Positions 62,279 through 64,000 of a DNA stretch of 64,000 nucleotides are shown here, in pieces; within the stretch, counting starts at the first letter, position 1; every line of letters starts with the position of its first letter. A program made the translations under genes and the position numbers. The notes below the pieces were generated by a model that searched no databases, was not told the origin of the DNA, and saw only the letters and a list, made by a program, of their open reading frames with translations. Source of the stretch: CAVSLM01 sp963728895 (GTDB lineage Bacteria > Pseudomonadota > Gammaproteobacteria > JBBQDK01); contig CAVSLM010000003.1 in NCBI GenBank assembly GCA_963728895.1, positions 124,001 to 188,000 of the forward strand. Reading direction: 5' to 3'.

Positions 62279-62977
62279 ATGCATATCCAACCCGGGAAGG
62301 TGATAGGCCGGCGCCAGCAGGCGGTGGAGCTCGGTGTGGTGCTGCTGCTGGTGGTGCCGAGTATCGCGATCTCCTCCTCGGCAGTCAGCGCACTCGACGT
62401 CGGTTTCTCGACCGTGGCGGTGTCAGTCATCTTTCATGATCTCGCCCTCCTGGCCCTGGTGATCTATCTCGTCTGGCGCAACGGCGAAAGTCTGCACGCC
62501 CTGGGTCTGAAACGAGGTGGCGCCGCCCGCGAGGCGGTGCTCGGGGTGATCCTGTACCTGCCGTTCGTGGCCGCGGCCGCAGCGCTGCAGCGACTGCTTG
62601 CCGACCTCGGACTGTCCTCGCCCGGTCCGCCGCAGGTCCTGGAAGCGATCGGTCCGGCCCAGGCACCGCTCGCCGCACTGCTGACGGTGGTGGTGGCGGT
62701 GTCCGAGGAGACAGTGTTTCGCGGCTATCTGATTCTGCGGCTGCGCGCCTTGAGCGGCAGCCCGGCGCTCGCCGTCCTGCTCTCGGCCGCAGTGTTCTCG
62801 CTCGGCCACGGCTATGAAGGTGTCGCCGGCATGATAACGGTGGGAGCGATGGGAGCTGCCTTCGGCGTCATATACCTGCTGCGCAGCAATCTCGTCGCGC
62901 CGATGGTCATGCACTTTCTGCAGGACTTCATCCAACTGGTGGTCGTGCCCCTGGGCGGCGCGGGCGCAGGGCGTTAG
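62279..62977 (+). CDS. CPBP-family intramembrane glutamic protease
   Basis: 232 residues, about seven to eight hydrophobic helices. Catalytic motifs of the CPBP/Rce1 (Abi) family: SEETVFRGYL, FSLGHGYEGV and MHFLQDF. Possible roles include prenyl-protein-type or bacteriocin-related proteolysis; none can be chosen here. ATG 62279 is used; the frame reaches 62249. It follows the alpha-E gene by 87 bp. Confidence 0.88.
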   Translation: MHIQPGKVIGRRQQAVELGVVLLLVVPSIAISSSAVSALDVGFSTVAVSVIFHDLALLALVIYLVWRNGESLHALGLKRGGAAREAVLGVILYLPFVAAAAALQRLLADLGLSSPGPPQVLEAIGPAQAPLAALLTVVVAVSEETVFRGYLILRLRALSGSPALAVLLSAAVFSLGHGYEGVAGMITVGAMGAAFGVIYLLRSNLVAPMVMHFLQDFIQLVVVPLGGAGAGR

Positions 62978-62999
62978 CTGAACGAGAGGATTTCACAGG

Positions 63000-64000
63000 A
63001 TGCCGCCGCCGCGCATGTCCGCCCTGGTACTCGACCGCCCGGGCTCGGCGCTCGAGCCACGCGAGCTGCCAACGCCGCAGCCGGGCGCGGGCCAGGTGCT
63101 GATCCGCGTGCACGTGTGCGCGGTGTGCCGCACCGATCTGCATCTCGTCGACGGCGAGCTGCCGAATCCCAAGCTGCCGGTCATCCCCGGTCATGAAATC
63201 GTCGGCAGCGTGGCGGCACTCGGCGAGGGTGTCACGCGTTTCGCTATCGGCCAGCGGGTCGGTGTGCCGTGGCTCGGCTACACCTGCGGGGTCTGCCGCT
63301 ACTGCCGGAGCGGACGCGAGAATCTCTGCGGCGCGGCGCGCTTCACGGGCTATACCCTCGACGGTGGCTACGCGCAGTACACGGTGGCCGACGCCCGTTA
63401 CTGTTTTGCGCTCCCCGAGCTTTTTTCCGACGCGCAGGCCGCGCCGCTGCTTTGTGCGGGTTTCATCGGCTACCGCACCTACCGCATGGCCGGCGAGACG
63501 CTGGAGGCACTCGGGATCTACGGCTTTGGCGCCGCCGCGCACATCATCGCCCAGGTGGCGGTGCACCAGGGCAGGCGCGTGTATGCCTTCACCCGCCCGG
63601 GCGATGAGCAGGCGCAGGCCTTCGCGCGCCGTATGGGAGCAGTGTGGGCCGGCGGCTCCGACCAGATGCCACCCGAGCCGCTCGACGCCGCGCTGATCTT
63701 TGCGCCGGTAGGCGATCTGATTCCGCTGGCACTGGCCGCGACCGCCAGGGGCGGCACCGTGGTGTGCGGCGGAATCCACATGAGCACCATACCGGCCATG
63801 GCCTATCGCCTGCTGTGGGAGGAACGCAGCGTACGCTCGGTGGCCAATCTGACCCGCGAGGACGGCGAACGCCTGCTGGCGATCGCGCCCCGGGTTCCGG
63901 TGCAGACCGAGGTCGAGCTGATTCCGCTGCGCGAAGCAAACGCCGCCATCCAGCGCCTGCGCTCCGGCGCCGTGCAGGGCGCCCTGGTGCTGCAGGTCGC
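63000..64000 (+). CDS. Zinc-dependent alcohol dehydrogenase family protein (3' end outside window)
   Basis: 333 full codons are visible from ATG 63000 to the window end with no stop. Medium-chain dehydrogenase: catalytic zinc ligands in CAVCRTDLH and PGHEIVGSV, structural zinc cluster CGVCRYCRSGRENLC, and a nucleotide-binding GIYGFGAAAHIIAQ. The ordering resembles AdhA/AdhB-like enzymes of about 335-345 residues, so only a few residues are missing. AGAGGA lies ten bases upstream of the ATG; a second ATG six codons in is possible. Confidence 0.9.
   Translation, partial: MPPPRMSALVLDRPGSALEPRELPTPQPGAGQVLIRVHVCAVCRTDLHLVDGELPNPKLPVIPGHEIVGSVAALGEGVTRFAIGQRVGVPWLGYTCGVCRYCRSGRENLCGAARFTGYTLDGGYAQYTVADARYCFALPELFSDAQAAPLLCAGFIGYRTYRMAGETLEALGIYGFGAAAHIIAQVAVHQGRRVYAFTRPGDEQAQAFARRMGAVWAGGSDQMPPEPLDAALIFAPVGDLIPLALAATARGGTVVCGGIHMSTIPAMAYRLLWEERSVRSVANLTREDGERLLAIAPRVPVQTEVELIPLREANAAIQRLRSGAVQGALVLQV

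Overview
The window is GC-rich chromosomal DNA, most likely from a sulfur-oxidising gammaproteobacterium of the Chromatiales/Ectothiorhodospiraceae type. The evidence is the order prs-rplY-pth-ychF at the left end, a Gly/Tyr-rich sulfur-globule-like secreted protein, a tungstate ABC transporter, and a gamma-glutamylated putrescine (Puu) pathway. This placement is an inference; no rRNA gene or other strict marker is present.

Layout. 0-5.6 kb: housekeeping genes (partial prs, rplY, pth, ychF) and small envelope proteins. 5.6-21 kb: elongator tRNA-Met, a remnant that looks like an integrase-linked accessory gene, then a two-gene non-ribosomal peptide synthetase (NRPS) locus (6.6-19.2 kb), then gene debris (FRG-domain fragment, dehydrogenase fragment) around an outer-membrane protein. 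This has the look of an old integrated island. 21-27.4 kb: tupBCA tungstate transporter with its regulator, a CPA1 antiporter and the sulfur-globule-like protein. 28-34.5 kb: secreted and periplasmic proteins, a 5'-nucleotidase family enzyme and a six-hairpin glycosidase. 34.5-53.3 kb: a large amine and omega-amino-acid catabolism locus (mmsA, ald, omega-aminotransferase, PuuR-like regulator, puuC, truncated aguA, aguB, puuB, puuA, puuD, second puuA, spuC-like transaminase, potFGHI-type transporter). 53.5-64 kb: SLC13 transporter, orphan ParA, VOC-like protein, the transglutaminase / ATP-grasp / alpha-E set, a CPBP protease and a partial zinc alcohol dehydrogenase.

How the genes fit together. 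In the amine locus agmatine or imported putrescine would be glutamylated (PuuA), oxidised (PuuB, PuuC) and hydrolysed to GABA (PuuD). Aminotransferases plus alanine dehydrogenase would recycle pyruvate, and MmsA would take semialdehydes to acyl-CoA. Four PuuR-like sites lie in the two divergent intergenic regions. The NRPS locus is predicted to assemble Gly, Cys-derived thiazole, Gly and one unresolved residue, but each gene carries clean +1 frameshifts and no release domain is visible.

Two cautions. The tract 45.58-51.14 kb contains more than forty single-base indels in otherwise well-conserved genes, which looks more like consensus error than decay. The NRPS genes carry four similar indels. 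The most interesting non-coding signals are a dispersed family of about 165-180 bp elements with 14-15 bp terminal inverted repeats that mostly abut stop codons, two GTAG-headed REP doublets, and a sigma-54-like promoter with a 24-codon reading frame just before the ATP-grasp gene.
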